Below are positions 16,129-25,205 of a DNA stretch of 64,000 nucleotides, piece after piece. The translations under genes and the position numbers were made by a program. This stretch comes from Streptococcus anginosus subsp. whileyi MAS624. GTDB lineage: Bacteria; Bacillota; Bacilli; Lactobacillales; Streptococcaceae. The number at the start of each line of letters is the position of its first letter. Within the stretch, counting starts at the first letter, position 1. The stretch covers positions 33,501 through 97,500 of the forward strand of contig NZ_AP013072.1 of NCBI RefSeq assembly GCF_000478925.1, read 5' to 3'. The notes beneath the pieces were generated by a model. It had not been told where the DNA came from and did no database searches. It saw only the letters and a list, made by a program, of their open reading frames with translations.

Positions 16129-18780
16129 TTATTTCCGACGTCCTGGACGTTCTTTGTATCCATAATATGCATCTTCAATGATTTCTTGCATATGGTCAAC
16201 CATTGGAAGACGAGGATTCGCTGGTGAACACTGATCTTCATAAGCTAAGAATGCTAACTCACGAGAATGTTCTTTCCATTCTTTCTCATCGATTCCTTGA
16301 TCACGGAAGTTCATTTTAATTCCTACACGCTCACCAAGTTCGTAAACCGCTTTGGCATATGATTCAACGCCTTCTTCTGGAGTAGAAGCTGGAAGACCGA
16401 GCAATTTAGCAATATCTTGGTATTTTTCATCAGCACGGTAGTAGTTGTACTTAGGCCATGTAGCTGCTTTAGCAGGGCGAGTACCATTATAGCGAATAAC
16501 ATACGGCAACAGGATGGCATTTGTCCGACCATGAATTGTATGGAATTGTGCACCAATCTTGTGAGCCATTGAGTGAGAAATTCCAAGGAAAGCATTGGCA
16601 AACGCCATACCCGCCATAGTTGAAGCATTGTGCATCTTTTCACGAGAGTGGAAATCAGCATTCTTCACAGAATTTTCAAGATGTTCAAAAACTAATTTAA
16701 TCGCTTGCAATGCCAAACCGTCTGTAAAGTCATTTGCCATTTGAGAAACATAGGCTTCTGTCGCATGTGTCAATACGTCCATACCAGTATCAGCTGCGAT
16801 AAATCCTGGAACAGTCAATACCAGCGCAGGGTCAACAATAGCAACTGTCGGCGTCAATGAATAGTCTGCAATTGGGTATTTACGGTTATTAGCTTTATCA
16901 GAGATAACAGCAAATGGAGTAACTTCTGAACCTGTACCTGAAGTTGTCGGAATACCGATAAATTTCGTTTTTCTGCCAAGCTGAGGGAACTTGAAGGCAC
17001 GTTTACGAATATCCATGAATTTTTGAACAAGGTCATGGAAGTCTACTTCTGGTTGTTCATAGAAAAGCCACATAACTTTTGCCGCATCCATTGGTGAACC
17101 ACCACCCAAAGCAATAATTGTATCCGGTTTGAAGGTACGCATCAAATCTGTTCCCTTCATTACAGTCGAAATATCTGGATCTGGTTCAACCTCTGCAAAG
17201 ATTTGATAGGTTACTTTATTGCGACGAAGTTCTAACTGCTCAATAATGCGGTCAAGGAATCCTAATTCAACCATTGAGTGGTCTGTGACAATCATGACAC
17301 GCTCTACATCACGACATTTTTGTAGATATTGAATTGAATTGCGTTCGAAGTATGTTTTTGAAGGAACTTTAAACCATTGCATATTATTATTACGTCTTCC
17401 TACTTTTTTGATATTCAAGAGATTTACAGCACTGACATTATCACCAACAGAGTTGCGTCCATAAGAGCCACATCCTAATGTTAATGAAGGTAAAAATGCA
17501 TTGTAAACGTCCCCGATACCACCGAAAGTAGAAGGTGAATTGCAAATCACACGAATCGCTTTTACAGCTTTACCAAATTCTTTTGTCAATTCTTCATCTG
17601 CTGTATGAATAGCCGCTGAGTGACCAAGTCCATGGAATTCAACCATTTGACGAGCCTTGTTAATGCCGTCTTCACGAGATTCTGATTTCAAAACAGCGAT
17701 GACTGGTGACAATTTTTCACGTGTCAACGGTTCTTTTTCGCCAACTTCCTTACATTCTGCAGCCAAAATATTTGTATCTTCTGGTACAGAGAAACCTGCT
17801 TGCTCCGCAATCCAAACAGCTGATTTACCAACAATATCTGGATTTAATTTAGCACCTGCGCAATTTTTGCTGTTGGCTTTCACACCAAAGCAGAAATCTT
17901 CCAAAAGAGCTTTTTCTTTCTTATTGACAAAGTAAGTGTGATAAGATTTAAATTCTTCAAGAAACTCATTGTAGACTTCTTTATCAATGATAACAGCTTG
18001 CTCAGAAGCACAGACCATTCCGTTATCAAATGATTTGGACATCACGATATCATGTGCTGCTTGGCGGATATTTGCTGATTTTTCAACGTAAGCTGGAACG
18101 TTACCAGCACCAACTCCAAGAGCAGGTTTGCCGCATGAATAGGCAGCTTTTACCATGGCGTTCCCACCAGTCGCAAGGATTGTTGCAATCCCTTCGTGGT
18201 TCATCAAAGCTGTTGTTGCTTCCATAGATGGCTGTGTAATCCATTGAACACAATTTTCAGGTGCACCTGCTGCAATCGCTGCATCACGTACGATTTGTGC
18301 CGCATGAGCAGAAGATTCTTGAGCTGATGGGTGGAAAGCAAAGATAATAGGATTACGCGTTTTCAAAGAAATTAATGATTTGAAAATTGCTGTTGAAGTT
18401 GGGTTTGTTGTCGGTGTGATTCCACAGACAACGCCGACCGGTTCTGCAATAAGTGTCAAACCAGTCACGTCGTCTTCATCAATGATTCCAACAGTTTTGG
18501 TATGGCGCATATTGTTTACCACATGTTCACAAGCAAAGAGATTTTTGGTTGCTTTGTCTTCAAAAACACCACGCCCAGTTTCTTCTAGAGCATGTAAAGC
18601 CAGTTGACCATGTGCATCAAGCGCAGCAACAGAAGCTTTCGCAACGATATAATCAACTTGTTCTTGATCTAATTTACGCATTTCCTCAAGCGCAACAAGA
18701 CCCTTTTGAACAAGTTCATCCACGTGTTTTTGAGCAGCTAAGACTTTGTCTTCTTTTGCTACAGTTTTTTTATCAGCCAT
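16129..18780 (-). CDS. adhE: Bifunctional acetaldehyde-CoA/alcohol dehydrogenase
   Basis: 883 residues. The N-terminal half (about 10-440) is a CoA-acylating aldehyde dehydrogenase with the catalytic cysteine in NGMVCASEQ (about Cys257). The C-terminal half (about 455-870) is an iron-type alcohol dehydrogenase with GGGSPMDAAK for NAD and the metal-binding histidine region HSMAHKIGAQFHTIHGR. It reduces acetyl-CoA to ethanol during mixed-acid fermentation and regenerates NAD+. Start at ATGGCTGAT after GGAGGAAG. The upstream region carries Rex- and CcpA-like sites, consistent with control by NADH/NAD+ and carbon source. Confidence 0.97.
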   Translation of the reverse strand: MADKKTVAKEDKVLAAQKHVDELVQKGLVALEEMRKLDQEQVDYIVAKASVAALDAHGQLALHALEETGRGVFEDKATKNLFACEHVVNNMRHTKTVGIIDEDDVTGLTLIAEPVGVVCGITPTTNPTSTAIFKSLISLKTRNPIIFAFHPSAQESSAHAAQIVRDAAIAAGAPENCVQWITQPSMEATTALMNHEGIATILATGGNAMVKAAYSCGKPALGVGAGNVPAYVEKSANIRQAAHDIVMSKSFDNGMVCASEQAVIIDKEVYNEFLEEFKSYHTYFVNKKEKALLEDFCFGVKANSKNCAGAKLNPDIVGKSAVWIAEQAGFSVPEDTNILAAECKEVGEKEPLTREKLSPVIAVLKSESREDGINKARQMVEFHGLGHSAAIHTADEELTKEFGKAVKAIRVICNSPSTFGGIGDVYNAFLPSLTLGCGSYGRNSVGDNVSAVNLLNIKKVGRRNNNMQWFKVPSKTYFERNSIQYLQKCRDVERVMIVTDHSMVELGFLDRIIEQLELRRNKVTYQIFAEVEPDPDISTVMKGTDLMRTFKPDTIIALGGGSPMDAAKVMWLFYEQPEVDFHDLVQKFMDIRKRAFKFPQLGRKTKFIGIPTTSGTGSEVTPFAVISDKANNRKYPIADYSLTPTVAIVDPALVLTVPGFIAADTGMDVLTHATEAYVSQMANDFTDGLALQAIKLVFEHLENSVKNADFHSREKMHNASTMAGMAFANAFLGISHSMAHKIGAQFHTIHGRTNAILLPYVIRYNGTRPAKAATWPKYNYYRADEKYQDIAKLLGLPASTPEEGVESYAKAVYELGERVGIKMNFRDQGIDEKEWKEHSRELAFLAYEDQCSPANPRLPMVDHMQEIIEDAYYGYKERPGRRK

Positions 18781-18826
18781 ATCTTCCTCCAATGGTTCTT
18801 AGGATTTTAAAACCCTTGTTAATTTT

Positions 18827-18874
18827 TTCACAAGATTATTATACCCTATTTTCCTGATATTGTAAACACTTTCA
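18827..18874 (-). promoter_or_regulatory. adhE promoter with Rex half-site and cre
   Basis: On the minus strand TTTACA (18861-18866) and TATAAT (18838-18843) are 17 bases apart. A cre-like TGAAAGTGTTTACA (18861-18874, one mismatch) covers the -35. TTGTGAA, the Rex half-site, covers the expected start (18827-18833). Confidence 0.7.
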
Positions 18875-18881
18875 CTTAAAA

Positions 18882-19039
18882 TTCACAATCTTTTTATTTT
18901 ATTTTGTGAAAACCTTTTAAAAACGCCGCTCTAATCACGTTTTTACAATCTATATTGTGAAATAAATATAAAATATTTATTTCACATACTTTCTCTGAAA
19001 TTTGTTGAAATACAGCAATCAATAAGAAAGCGCTTTCTT
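18882..19039. promoter_or_regulatory. adhE upstream region: Rex-like half-sites and palindromes
   Basis: The gap 18781-19151 (about 370 bases) contains no gene. It holds TTCACAA (18882-18888) and TTGTGAA (18904-18910). It also holds a perfect 31-base palindrome, TGTGAAATAAATAT-AAA-complement (18956-18986), and a perfect 16-base palindrome AAGAAAGCGCTTTCTT (19024-19039) that resembles a cre site. Rex normally binds TTGTGAnnnnnnTCACAA; the long palindrome has the same half-sites with a wider gap, so Rex binding there is a guess. Confidence 0.5.
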
Positions 19040-19151
19040 GATTTAGGCCTTCATTTTTTGCTGTAAAATCACCAAATAATATTTAATATGAAAAAACTCT
19101 ATGAACACTAAATCCATTCACAGAGTTTCGACTGTTATTCAAAATATAAAG

Positions 19152-20969
19152 CTACTTCTTTACACTTCCTTTTTTCGTTGCCTCATCAATCGTTTGTTTG
19201 ATTGTTTGAGCATAGAGCTCACCGCCCTTGGTGATTGTTGTTGTCTCTGAGCCAAAGTGTACATAATCAGTTCCGTACCAAATTTCTGGGTGTTGGATAG
19301 CAGTTTGATACCAATCCGCCACAAATACATAATCGTATTTTTTCGCCAATTCCAATTCATACTGACGTGTCTTAACTGCCAGGCTAGAAGCATTATGTGC
19401 TGTCCGACCATCATACGGCGTCACTAAAACCAAACGATGTCCTTTCGGTAGTTTCTCAATAAATTGATTGAGCAAACTTTCGTAGTTATCAACCGTATTA
19501 GTTCCTAAGGCTAAGACCACTGTCTCCAGAAGTACTTTGTTTGAAATATCAGTTTGATAGACTTGCAAGCCCGATTCTAAGTTTCGACTGACTGCTGCAT
19601 CCACTTGAATTCCCGGCATAGCCTGCTTGAGCCATTCACTTGCTCGCAAAGCTACCGAATCTCCGATAACTGTCGTACCCTTTGCTACGTTGTATTGACT
19701 GGCACTCACATTATCAGCTTGGGTACGAGTGATCTGCATTTTACTGTCAGCTTGATTTAACCCATTGACGAGCAAATTTTCTTCAAAGGCACCAATTTTC
19801 GGAGCAGTCATGATCATGACAAAAGCAACCAGTGTTAATGGAATCAAACTATAAAATACAGGCGTTGTGATTTGCTTGATGTCCATCTTCAAGCCAAATA
19901 TTTTTGGCTCCCTACCTGCTAATGTTGGCTCTAACAGATAGAAAGAGAAAGCCGCCAAGGCAAAGGAAAGCACGGTTGTTAATAGAACTGCCCATCCATT
20001 GCCCATCAATTGGGAAAAGATGATGTAAAACGGCCAATGGAACAAATACACGCCATAGCTCGTATCCGCAATAAATGTGATAACGGGCGGCTCATCAACA
20101 TGCGGCGTTTTATCGTGGAGCACACGCGTTGCTAAAATCATCACGACTGAAAATACCGTTGCCAAAAGGAAACCAAATAGATAAGTCAATAAATTATCAA
20201 ATCTCAAGAGGAACGTTAGTAACAGCAAAGCTGCAAAACTACCACCAAGTAGATAAAAGGTCTTTTTTAAATCAAGCGCCTGCTCCATTTTACGAAAAGG
20301 TGCTCCCAAATCACTCACACCCGAAAGTGTCGCTAGGATACTTCCTGCAAAAAACGGGAAGATATGCGTGAAACTTGAAAAGTAAATCACAGAAAAGTTT
20401 GAAGAGAAGAAGCTTCTGACAAACATAGAAAGAAAACTAATCAAGAATAAAGCAGATGATAAAAGAAAAATCATTCCACGAAATTGCCCAACGGTTTTAC
20501 TTTTTTTCGCTAAAAACCAAGTAGCCACACCCCACAATAGATAGTAGTGCATTTCCAAGGCCAAACTCCATGTATGTACAAAAAGATGCGGGATAAACTG
20601 ACTTTCATAATTTCCGCCAGATAAAATTTCAAAAAAGTTTGTCACAAACCCTAGAGCCGCAGCAATCTGTGTGCCAATACCAGCTACAAAATCTTTCCGA
20701 ATCAACACTGTAAAAGGCATGACAATCAAAACCATCAACACAAGCGGTGGCACAATCCGATAAAAGCGACGTTTCAGAAAGCCTCTGAGATCAATTGCCT
20801 TACTTCTAGCAAATTCATCAATCAGGAGTGATGTAATCAAAAAGCCTGAGAACGTAAAGAATATATCCACACCAATAAATCCACCAGGAAAAGCCTTCTG
20901 AAAGAAATGATAGAGTAAAACTAGGAGTAATCCTGTTATCCTCACTAATGAAAACCATTTAATGCGCAT
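19152..20969 (-). CDS. oatA: OatA-like acyltransferase with SGNH domain (peptidoglycan O-acetylation)
   Basis: 605 residues. The first about 370 form an acyltransferase-3 membrane domain with ten or so helices and the catalytic-type His21 (LLYHFFQKAFPGGFIGVDIFFTFSGF). The C-terminal part is an extracellular SGNH hydrolase-like domain with Ser438 (VIGDSVALRA), Asp568 and His571 (GTDYVHFG). This architecture fits OatA/Adr enzymes that O-acetylate MurNAc and give lysozyme resistance. Start overlaps the MORN gene stop by 11 bases; a longer frame to 21011 lies inside that gene. Another cell-surface acetylation target is possible. Confidence 0.88.
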   Translation of the reverse strand: MRIKWFSLVRITGLLLVLLYHFFQKAFPGGFIGVDIFFTFSGFLITSLLIDEFARSKAIDLRGFLKRRFYRIVPPLVLMVLIVMPFTVLIRKDFVAGIGTQIAAALGFVTNFFEILSGGNYESQFIPHLFVHTWSLALEMHYYLLWGVATWFLAKKSKTVGQFRGMIFLLSSALFLISFLSMFVRSFFSSNFSVIYFSSFTHIFPFFAGSILATLSGVSDLGAPFRKMEQALDLKKTFYLLGGSFAALLLLTFLLRFDNLLTYLFGFLLATVFSVVMILATRVLHDKTPHVDEPPVITFIADTSYGVYLFHWPFYIIFSQLMGNGWAVLLTTVLSFALAAFSFYLLEPTLAGREPKIFGLKMDIKQITTPVFYSLIPLTLVAFVMIMTAPKIGAFEENLLVNGLNQADSKMQITRTQADNVSASQYNVAKGTTVIGDSVALRASEWLKQAMPGIQVDAAVSRNLESGLQVYQTDISNKVLLETVVLALGTNTVDNYESLLNQFIEKLPKGHRLVLVTPYDGRTAHNASSLAVKTRQYELELAKKYDYVFVADWYQTAIQHPEIWYGTDYVHFGSETTTITKGGELYAQTIKQTIDEATKKGSVKK

Positions 20970-21372
20970 TTTGATAAATCCCCTGTTTAAACTTTCCCTT
21001 GTAAACAACATTATTTTCTGTTGTTAATTTACCTTGTCCTTCAGGCTGACCGTTAACAAAATTACCCTCATATTTCCAGCCAGTCTTAGCAGTAAATGTT
21101 CCTTGTCCATCAAAAGTGCCATTTCTAAAATGACCTTTATAGACATCACCATTCTTAAAAGTCAATGTTCCTTGACCATTCATTTTCCCACGGACGAGAC
21201 TGCCATTATATTTGATTGCTCCTTTATCCAAGGTCAATGCCCCTTGACTGGGAATACCTGATGTAAAAGCCACCATCGCTGATAGGACAATAACCGTTAC
21301 TGCTAGCAATTCCAAGTTATGCCTTGTGAGATAAATTTTGTACTTTTCGTAAAATTCTTTTAATGTGTCCAT
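20959..21372 (-). CDS. MORN-repeat membrane-anchored protein
   Basis: 137 residues: one N-terminal hydrophobic helix (about 18-38) and three to four MORN repeats after residue 50 (KMNGQGTLTFKNGDVYKGHF, FDGQGTFTAKTGWKYEGNF, PEGQGKLTTENNVVYKGKF). Function unknown. It lies between the ptp and oatA genes, with which it overlaps or nearly abuts, so all three are probably co-transcribed. Start at ATGGACACA after GTGGAG. Confidence 0.85.
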   Translation of the reverse strand: MDTLKEFYEKYKIYLTRHNLELLAVTVIVLSAMVAFTSGIPSQGALTLDKGAIKYNGSLVRGKMNGQGTLTFKNGDVYKGHFRNGTFDGQGTFTAKTGWKYEGNFVNGQPEGQGKLTTENNVVYKGKFKQGIYQNAH

Positions 21373-21380
21373 TCTCTCCA

Positions 21381-21809
21381 CTAATCTTCGCTCTTTATGC
21401 GCTTAATCCATTTCTGACAACCTGCCAAAACAAGCCGGTAAGTCTCGTCAAAATCACCTGTGTACCAAGGATCTGGCACACTTCTCTCTTCAAATTGAAA
21501 TACTTTCTCCAGATATTTTCCCGGTGCGATTTTCCTCAAATCTTGAAAATTGGATTCGTCCATTCCTATAATATAATCAAAGTCTACAAAATCCTGCTGT
21601 GAAATTTGTTGAGAAGTTTTGCTTTGGTCGTAAGGAATGGCATATTTCTTAAAAATCGCCTGCGTTCCCGAATGGATTGGATTCCCATGTTCCCAATCCG
21701 AAGTCGCACGACTTTCAACATAAACACCATCTGTCAAATCTTTCATCACAAATTCTGCCATTGGACTGCGACAGATATTTCCCAAGCAAACAAACACAAT
21801 TTTTTTCAT
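21381..21809 (-). CDS. Low-molecular-weight protein tyrosine phosphatase
   Basis: 142 residues with the active-site loop VCLGNICRSP, giving nucleophile Cys8 and Arg14 (C-X5-R), and the general-acid Asp113 in VPDPWYTGD. These are all the catalytic residues of the family. Its substrate is unknown; candidates in streptococci are surface-polysaccharide kinases and host proteins. The gene begins the ptp-MORN-oatA group behind the small RNA region. Start is the only sensible ATG. Confidence 0.92.
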   Translation of the reverse strand: MKKIVFVCLGNICRSPMAEFVMKDLTDGVYVESRATSDWEHGNPIHSGTQAIFKKYAIPYDQSKTSQQISQQDFVDFDYIIGMDESNFQDLRKIAPGKYLEKVFQFEERSVPDPWYTGDFDETYRLVLAGCQKWIKRIKSED

Positions 21810-21893
21810 AGCATAGACCTCTTTACTATTATAACAAAATCTAAAAAAATAGGAATTTAAACCCCTGAGAATTTTTGAATTCTTTTAAAAGCA

Positions 21894-21979
21894 CAAAAAG
21901 CCGCCGATTGGGCGACTCTTATAGGGAGATTATTATGAAAAAGAAAAGTTTTTAGGAGTTCAAGTTAAGTTCTTCTCAA
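21894..21979 (-). ncRNA. CiaR-controlled small RNA (csRNA family)
   Basis: A minus-strand unit of about 86 bases. It starts near 21979 with a hairpin CAAGTTGAG-AAGAA-CTTAACTTG (9 pairs, one G-T). An unpaired pyrimidine-rich stretch with ACTCCT and CATAATAATCTCCC follows, and the unit ends in a terminator, GTCGCC-CAATC-GGCGGC plus TTTTT (21895-21916). The middle is complementary to a ribosome site plus ATG (GGGAGATTATTATG), as in csRNAs that block translation starts. The promoter carries an exact TTTAAG-N5-TTTAAG CiaR box. Ends are predicted, not measured. Confidence 0.85.
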
Positions 21980-21985
21980 CTTGTA

Positions 21986-22023
21986 ATTATAGTATACCGA
22001 TTCTGACTTAAATTTTTCTTAAA
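21986..22023 (-). promoter_or_regulatory. CiaR box and -10 of the small RNA
   Basis: TTTAAGAAAAATTTAAG (22007-22023) is an exact match to the known CiaR direct repeat TTTAAG-N5-TTTAAG. TATAAT follows at 21986-21991, 15 bases downstream. Confidence 0.85.
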
Positions 22024-22047
22024 GATTTTACTTTTTTCCAAAAAATT

Positions 22048-22611
22048 TTAAAGAAATTCAATTTGAAGATTGTTCCACTTCTTCTGCCAATCTTTTTTCT
22101 GTATTCTCATATTATAGATCTGTCTCCTGTCTGCATCTTCTAGGAAATGCGGAGTGGGCTGAACACGAAAATGGAGAATATCGTCTAAACCATAGGGAGC
22201 AAAGAATTCCAGCTGTCCATTATCCAACAAACGTAAGCCTACAGCTGTACAGCGCTCTGGATATTTACTCATGGCATCTTGCGAGCTAGTATAAGATTGG
22301 GTATTTGGACTGTGGATATGCATATAGACTTGATTCTTGACTTCCCAATGGTAATGTGGAAATTCTCGCTTGAGCCGATTTTCAATGTTGAGTGTTTCCT
22401 CATAAGAAACATCTGGGTCAAAGAAAATCACATCCACATCCGTCTCTGTATCAAAGCCGGGCTTGTCCGACAGGATATTCCAGATGAAATTTCGCACCGA
22501 ACCAGCACAAAGCCAGCTGTCTTTCAATTGCAAGTCATAGATAATCTGTAAGATAGTCATCATATCTCGGTCTGATGAAAACGCATGTAAAATCTCTTTT
22601 TCGGACAGCAT
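22048..22611 (-). CDS. Nucleotidyltransferase family protein (DUF925/COG3575-like)
   Basis: 187 residues. LCAGSVRNFIWN and DTETDVDVIFFDPD match the glycine-containing loop and paired aspartates of a nucleotidyltransferase fold, as in the YjlA/COG3575 group. Substrate unknown. It follows ruvB after a single base, with GGAG in the end of ruvB, so translation is coupled. Start at ATGCTGTCC; an upstream frame to 22692 lies within ruvB and is rejected. Confidence 0.8.
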   Translation of the reverse strand: MLSEKEILHAFSSDRDMMTILQIIYDLQLKDSWLCAGSVRNFIWNILSDKPGFDTETDVDVIFFDPDVSYEETLNIENRLKREFPHYHWEVKNQVYMHIHSPNTQSYTSSQDAMSKYPERCTAVGLRLLDNGQLEFFAPYGLDDILHFRVQPTPHFLEDADRRQIYNMRIQKKDWQKKWNNLQIEFL

Positions 22612-22612
22612 G

Positions 22613-23611
22613 TTATTTCTCCAAATATTCATAACCCAAATGCTCGTAAGCTTTACGAGTTGCCACGCGCCCTGTTCGAGTTCGCATAACAAATCCTTTC
22701 TGGATTAAATAAGGCTCATACATGTCTTCTACCGTTTCCTGCTCTTCTGCGATATTGACAGACAGAGTCCCCAGACCAACTGGCCCGCCGCCATAAACCT
22801 CAATCATGGTCTTGAGAATCTTCTGATCCACATAATCTAAGCCTTCTTGATCCACATCCAGCATCGTCAGCGCTTGATCAGTAATTTGGTCATCAATTAG
22901 TCCGTCACCCATAATCTGAGCAAAATCTCGTACACGCTTGAGAAGTCGATTGGCAATCCGAGGCGTGCCCCGGCTACGCAGTGCTAATTCTTCAGCTGCT
23001 TCATGAGTAATGTCCATTTCAAAGATTTCTGCCGTTCGCTCCACAATCTCGGTCAAATCTGCTTCTGCATAATATTCCATGTGACCAGTAATGCCAAAAC
23101 GAGCCCGTAAAGGATTGGACAACATACCAGCTCTGGTCGTAGCGCCAATCAAGGTAAACGGTGGCAAATCCAAGTGAACACTACGACTGGTCTCGCCAGA
23201 GCCAATCATAATATCAATGTAAAAATCTTCCATAGCGCTATAGAGCACCTCTTCAACAGACATAGGCAAGCGGTGAATCTCATCAATAAAGAGAACATCT
23301 CCCGGCTCCAAATCGTTCAAGATTGCCACCAAATCGCCCGCTTTCTCAATAACTGGACCCGAAGTTTGCTTGAGATTGACTCCCAGTTCATTGGCAATGA
23401 CAAAAGCCATAGTGGTCTTTCCCAACCCTGGAGGTCCAAAAAGCAACGTGTGATCTAGCGCTTCATCTCGCATTTTAGCTGCCTCAATGAAAATTTTCAG
23501 CTGATTTTTGACCTTGTCTTGCCCGATGTATTCTCGTAAATACTGGGGACGCAATGTGCGCTCAACGAGCTCCTCGTCTCCCATCAATTCATTATCCAAA
23601 ATTCTACTCAT
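22613..23611 (-). CDS. ruvB: Holliday junction branch-migration ATPase RuvB
   Basis: 332 residues with Walker [10 protein letters not shown] (59-67), Walker B LFIDEIHR (Asp110), sensor I region LIGATTRAG and the C-terminal winged-helix with [15 protein letters not shown]. RuvB drives branch migration with RuvA. Length is normal. There is no ribosome site in front of the ATG, and a TATAAT ends only 7 bases before it (see findings). It is co-transcribed with the nucleotidyltransferase gene. Confidence 0.97.
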   Translation of the reverse strand: MSRILDNELMGDEELVERTLRPQYLREYIGQDKVKNQLKIFIEAAKMRDEALDHTLLFGPPGLGKTTMAFVIANELGVNLKQTSGPVIEKAGDLVAILNDLEPGDVLFIDEIHRLPMSVEEVLYSAMEDFYIDIMIGSGETSRSVHLDLPPFTLIGATTRAGMLSNPLRARFGITGHMEYYAEADLTEIVERTAEIFEMDITHEAAEELALRSRGTPRIANRLLKRVRDFAQIMGDGLIDDQITDQALTMLDVDQEGLDYVDQKILKTMIEVYGGGPVGLGTLSVNIAEEQETVEDMYEPYLIQKGFVMRTRTGRVATRKAYEHLGYEYLEK

Positions 23612-23618
23612 AAATACT

Positions 23619-23627
23619 ATTATAACA
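23619..23627 (-). promoter_or_regulatory. Extended -10 promoter of ruvB, possibly leaderless
   Basis: TGTTATAAT on the minus strand ends 7 bases before the ruvB ATG at 23611, so transcription should begin at or within a base or two of the start codon. No -35 consensus and no Shine-Dalgarno sequence are visible. Confidence 0.55.
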
Positions 23628-23773
23628 AAAAATCAGATTAGTAAGTTGGTTTGACCTTAGATTTTACAAATAGAAATCGAAGGGAATGAGATTATGATAA
23701 TGTTTGATGATACTAAATGTCTTAAATCAAAAACGACAGAAATGTACTGACCCCAAAAAGTTAGACCATTAAT

Positions 23774-24613
23774 TTATCCGAAGGATTTAGTTCTGTATTG
23801 CACAGGACTAAGTCCTTTTAGTTTTACCTTAATTCGTTTATTGTTGTAGTAATCAATATAGTCTACAATAGCTTGTTTCAATTGGTTAAGCGACTGAAAC
23901 GACTTCTCATAACCATAAAATATTTCGGATTTCAGAATCCCAAAGAAGGACTCCATCATACCGTTGTCTGGGCTGTTGCCCTTGCGTGACATGGATGCTT
24001 GAATTCCCTTACTCTCTAGGAACCGATGATAAGAATCGTGTTGGTATTGCCAGCCCTGGTCGCTGTGTAAAATGGTATTTTCATAGTATTTCTCTGTAAA
24101 CGCCTGTTCCAACATACTCTTCACTTGTTCTAAATTAGGAGAACAAGAAAGATTAAAAGCAATAATTTCGCTGTTAAAGCCATCTAAAACAGGCGATAAA
24201 TAGAGTTTCTGAGTGCTATTTGGAATGGCAAACTCGGTCACATCTGTATAGCATTTTTCCATCGGCCTTGATGCTTCAAACTGACGTTGAATGAGATTCT
24301 CTGCCTTCTTGCCAATCTCTCCTTGGTAGGAAGAATACTTTCGTTTGCGACGAATTCGAGCTGTTAGACCAAGGACTTTCATCAGACGTTGAACTTTCTT
24401 ATGATTCACTGTAAATCCGCGATTTCTTAGTTCAAGAGTAACTCTCCGATAGCCATAATTTCCTTTATGGTCATTATAAATGACCTGAATTTCTGTTTTA
24501 AGCTCTTTATCTTTATCAACCCCATCCAGTTGCTTCAACTGATAATAGTAAGTTGAGCAAGCTAAACATGCTGTTTCAAGAAGTAAATCTAGTCGAAATC
24601 CTCCTGAAACCAT
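23774..24613 (-). CDS. IS3-family transposase OrfB (DDE integrase domain)
   Basis: 279 residues with an IS150-type HTH_21 region ([28 protein letters not shown], about 50-80) and an rve integrase core. The DDE triad is visible as Asp in YTDVTEF, Asp in [10 protein letters not shown] and Glu in [10 protein letters not shown]. The frame is open upstream of its ATG to the A6G slip site in orfA, so the active product is probably the OrfAB fusion. Confidence 0.92.
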   Translation of the reverse strand: MVSGGFRLDLLLETACLACSTYYYQLKQLDGVDKDKELKTEIQVIYNDHKGNYGYRRVTLELRNRGFTVNHKKVQRLMKVLGLTARIRRKRKYSSYQGEIGKKAENLIQRQFEASRPMEKCYTDVTEFAIPNSTQKLYLSPVLDGFNSEIIAFNLSCSPNLEQVKSMLEQAFTEKYYENTILHSDQGWQYQHDSYHRFLESKGIQASMSRKGNSPDNGMMESFFGILKSEIFYGYEKSFQSLNQLKQAIVDYIDYYNNKRIKVKLKGLSPVQYRTKSFG

Positions 24614-25125
24614 TTCTCTAACTGTCTCTGCCTTTCTCGCTCTAGGGCTTCGTCCCTTTCCTCTAACTCTTTTAACTTTTTTAGGTAGGCCACCTCAGTC
24701 CGTAAGCGTTCGTTCTCCTCCTGGAGTCGTTCTAATTCTGTCATCTCTTCCCAAGTTTTCTTCCGTTTACGTCCCATTTTAGCTGGTCTCCCTCTTGTTT
24801 TCTCAACAATAGTATACCCGTTTTTCTTGTATTGTGCTAGCCAGTTAAGAAGTATCGTACGACTTGGAAGACCGTATTCAAGAGAAACTCTATCTTTAGT
24901 CCAGCCTTCATGTAAGACTTTATTAATCATTTCTTGTTTTAATTCTGGAGAATAGTAACGATTTTTTCCTTTTTTGACGAACTCCATTCCGTAACGATCA
25001 ATCAATTTAATCATGTACCTAAGATTAGAATTGTTTATCCCAAATTTATTTGAAAGCTTCTCTAAGCTATATCCTTGTTTTCTAAGTTCATAGATCTGAA
25101 CTTTATCCTCATAGCTCAATTTCAT
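24589..25125 (-). CDS. IS3-family OrfA (DNA-binding helix-turn-helix and leucine zipper)
   Basis: 178 residues from ATGAAATTG. There are two helix-turn-helix units (about 1-50 and 55-105) and a C-terminal heptad-like stretch [19 protein letters not shown] typical of OrfA dimerisation. It overlaps OrfB by 25 bases in the 0/-1 relation. An upstream in-frame start five codons earlier is less likely. Confidence 0.9.
   Translation of the reverse strand: MKLSYEDKVQIYELRKQGYSLEKLSNKFGINNSNLRYMIKLIDRYGMEFVKKGKNRYYSPELKQEMINKVLHEGWTKDRVSLEYGLPSRTILLNWLAQYKKNGYTIVEKTRGRPAKMGRKRKKTWEEMTELERLQEENERLRTEVAYLKKLKELEERDEALERERQRQLEKWFQEDFD
24676..24684 (-). other. Programmed -1 frameshift site of the IS
   Basis: In the orfA frame CTA-AAA-AAG contains the slippery heptamer A-AAA-AAG. 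After a -1 slip the frame runs open through [12 protein letters not shown] into orfB, giving a single OrfAB transposase. Confidence 0.8.
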
Positions 25126-25205
25126 AATAAAACACCCCAAAAGTTAGATTTTTTCTGTCTAACTTTTGGAGTGCAGGTCAGTACTGCCGTTTTTAATATT
25201 CATTT

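Larger units (their letters stand above)
23743..25185 (-). mobile_element. IS3-family insertion sequence, IS150 type, apparently intact
   Basis: About 1.44 kb with two overlapping frames (orfA, orfB), a -1 frameshift site and imperfect terminal inverted repeats. The left end is TGTACTGACC...CCAAAAAGTTAGAC; the right end on the other strand is CAGTACTGACC...CCAAAAGTTAGAC. It lies between ruvB and galM, 20 bases past the galM stop. No target duplication is obvious, so the exact ends are approximate. An outer mirrored AAAAACG(A/G)CAG occurs on both sides (23729-23739 and 25184-25194). Both frames and the catalytic residues look functional. Confidence 0.85.

Noticed and set aside
21935..21955. 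A six-codon plus-strand frame (MKKKSF) behind a good-looking ribosome site GGGAG
   Set aside because: It is the reverse complement of the small RNA, whose job includes pairing with such leaders. The minus-strand CiaR box, -10 and terminator explain the sequence better.
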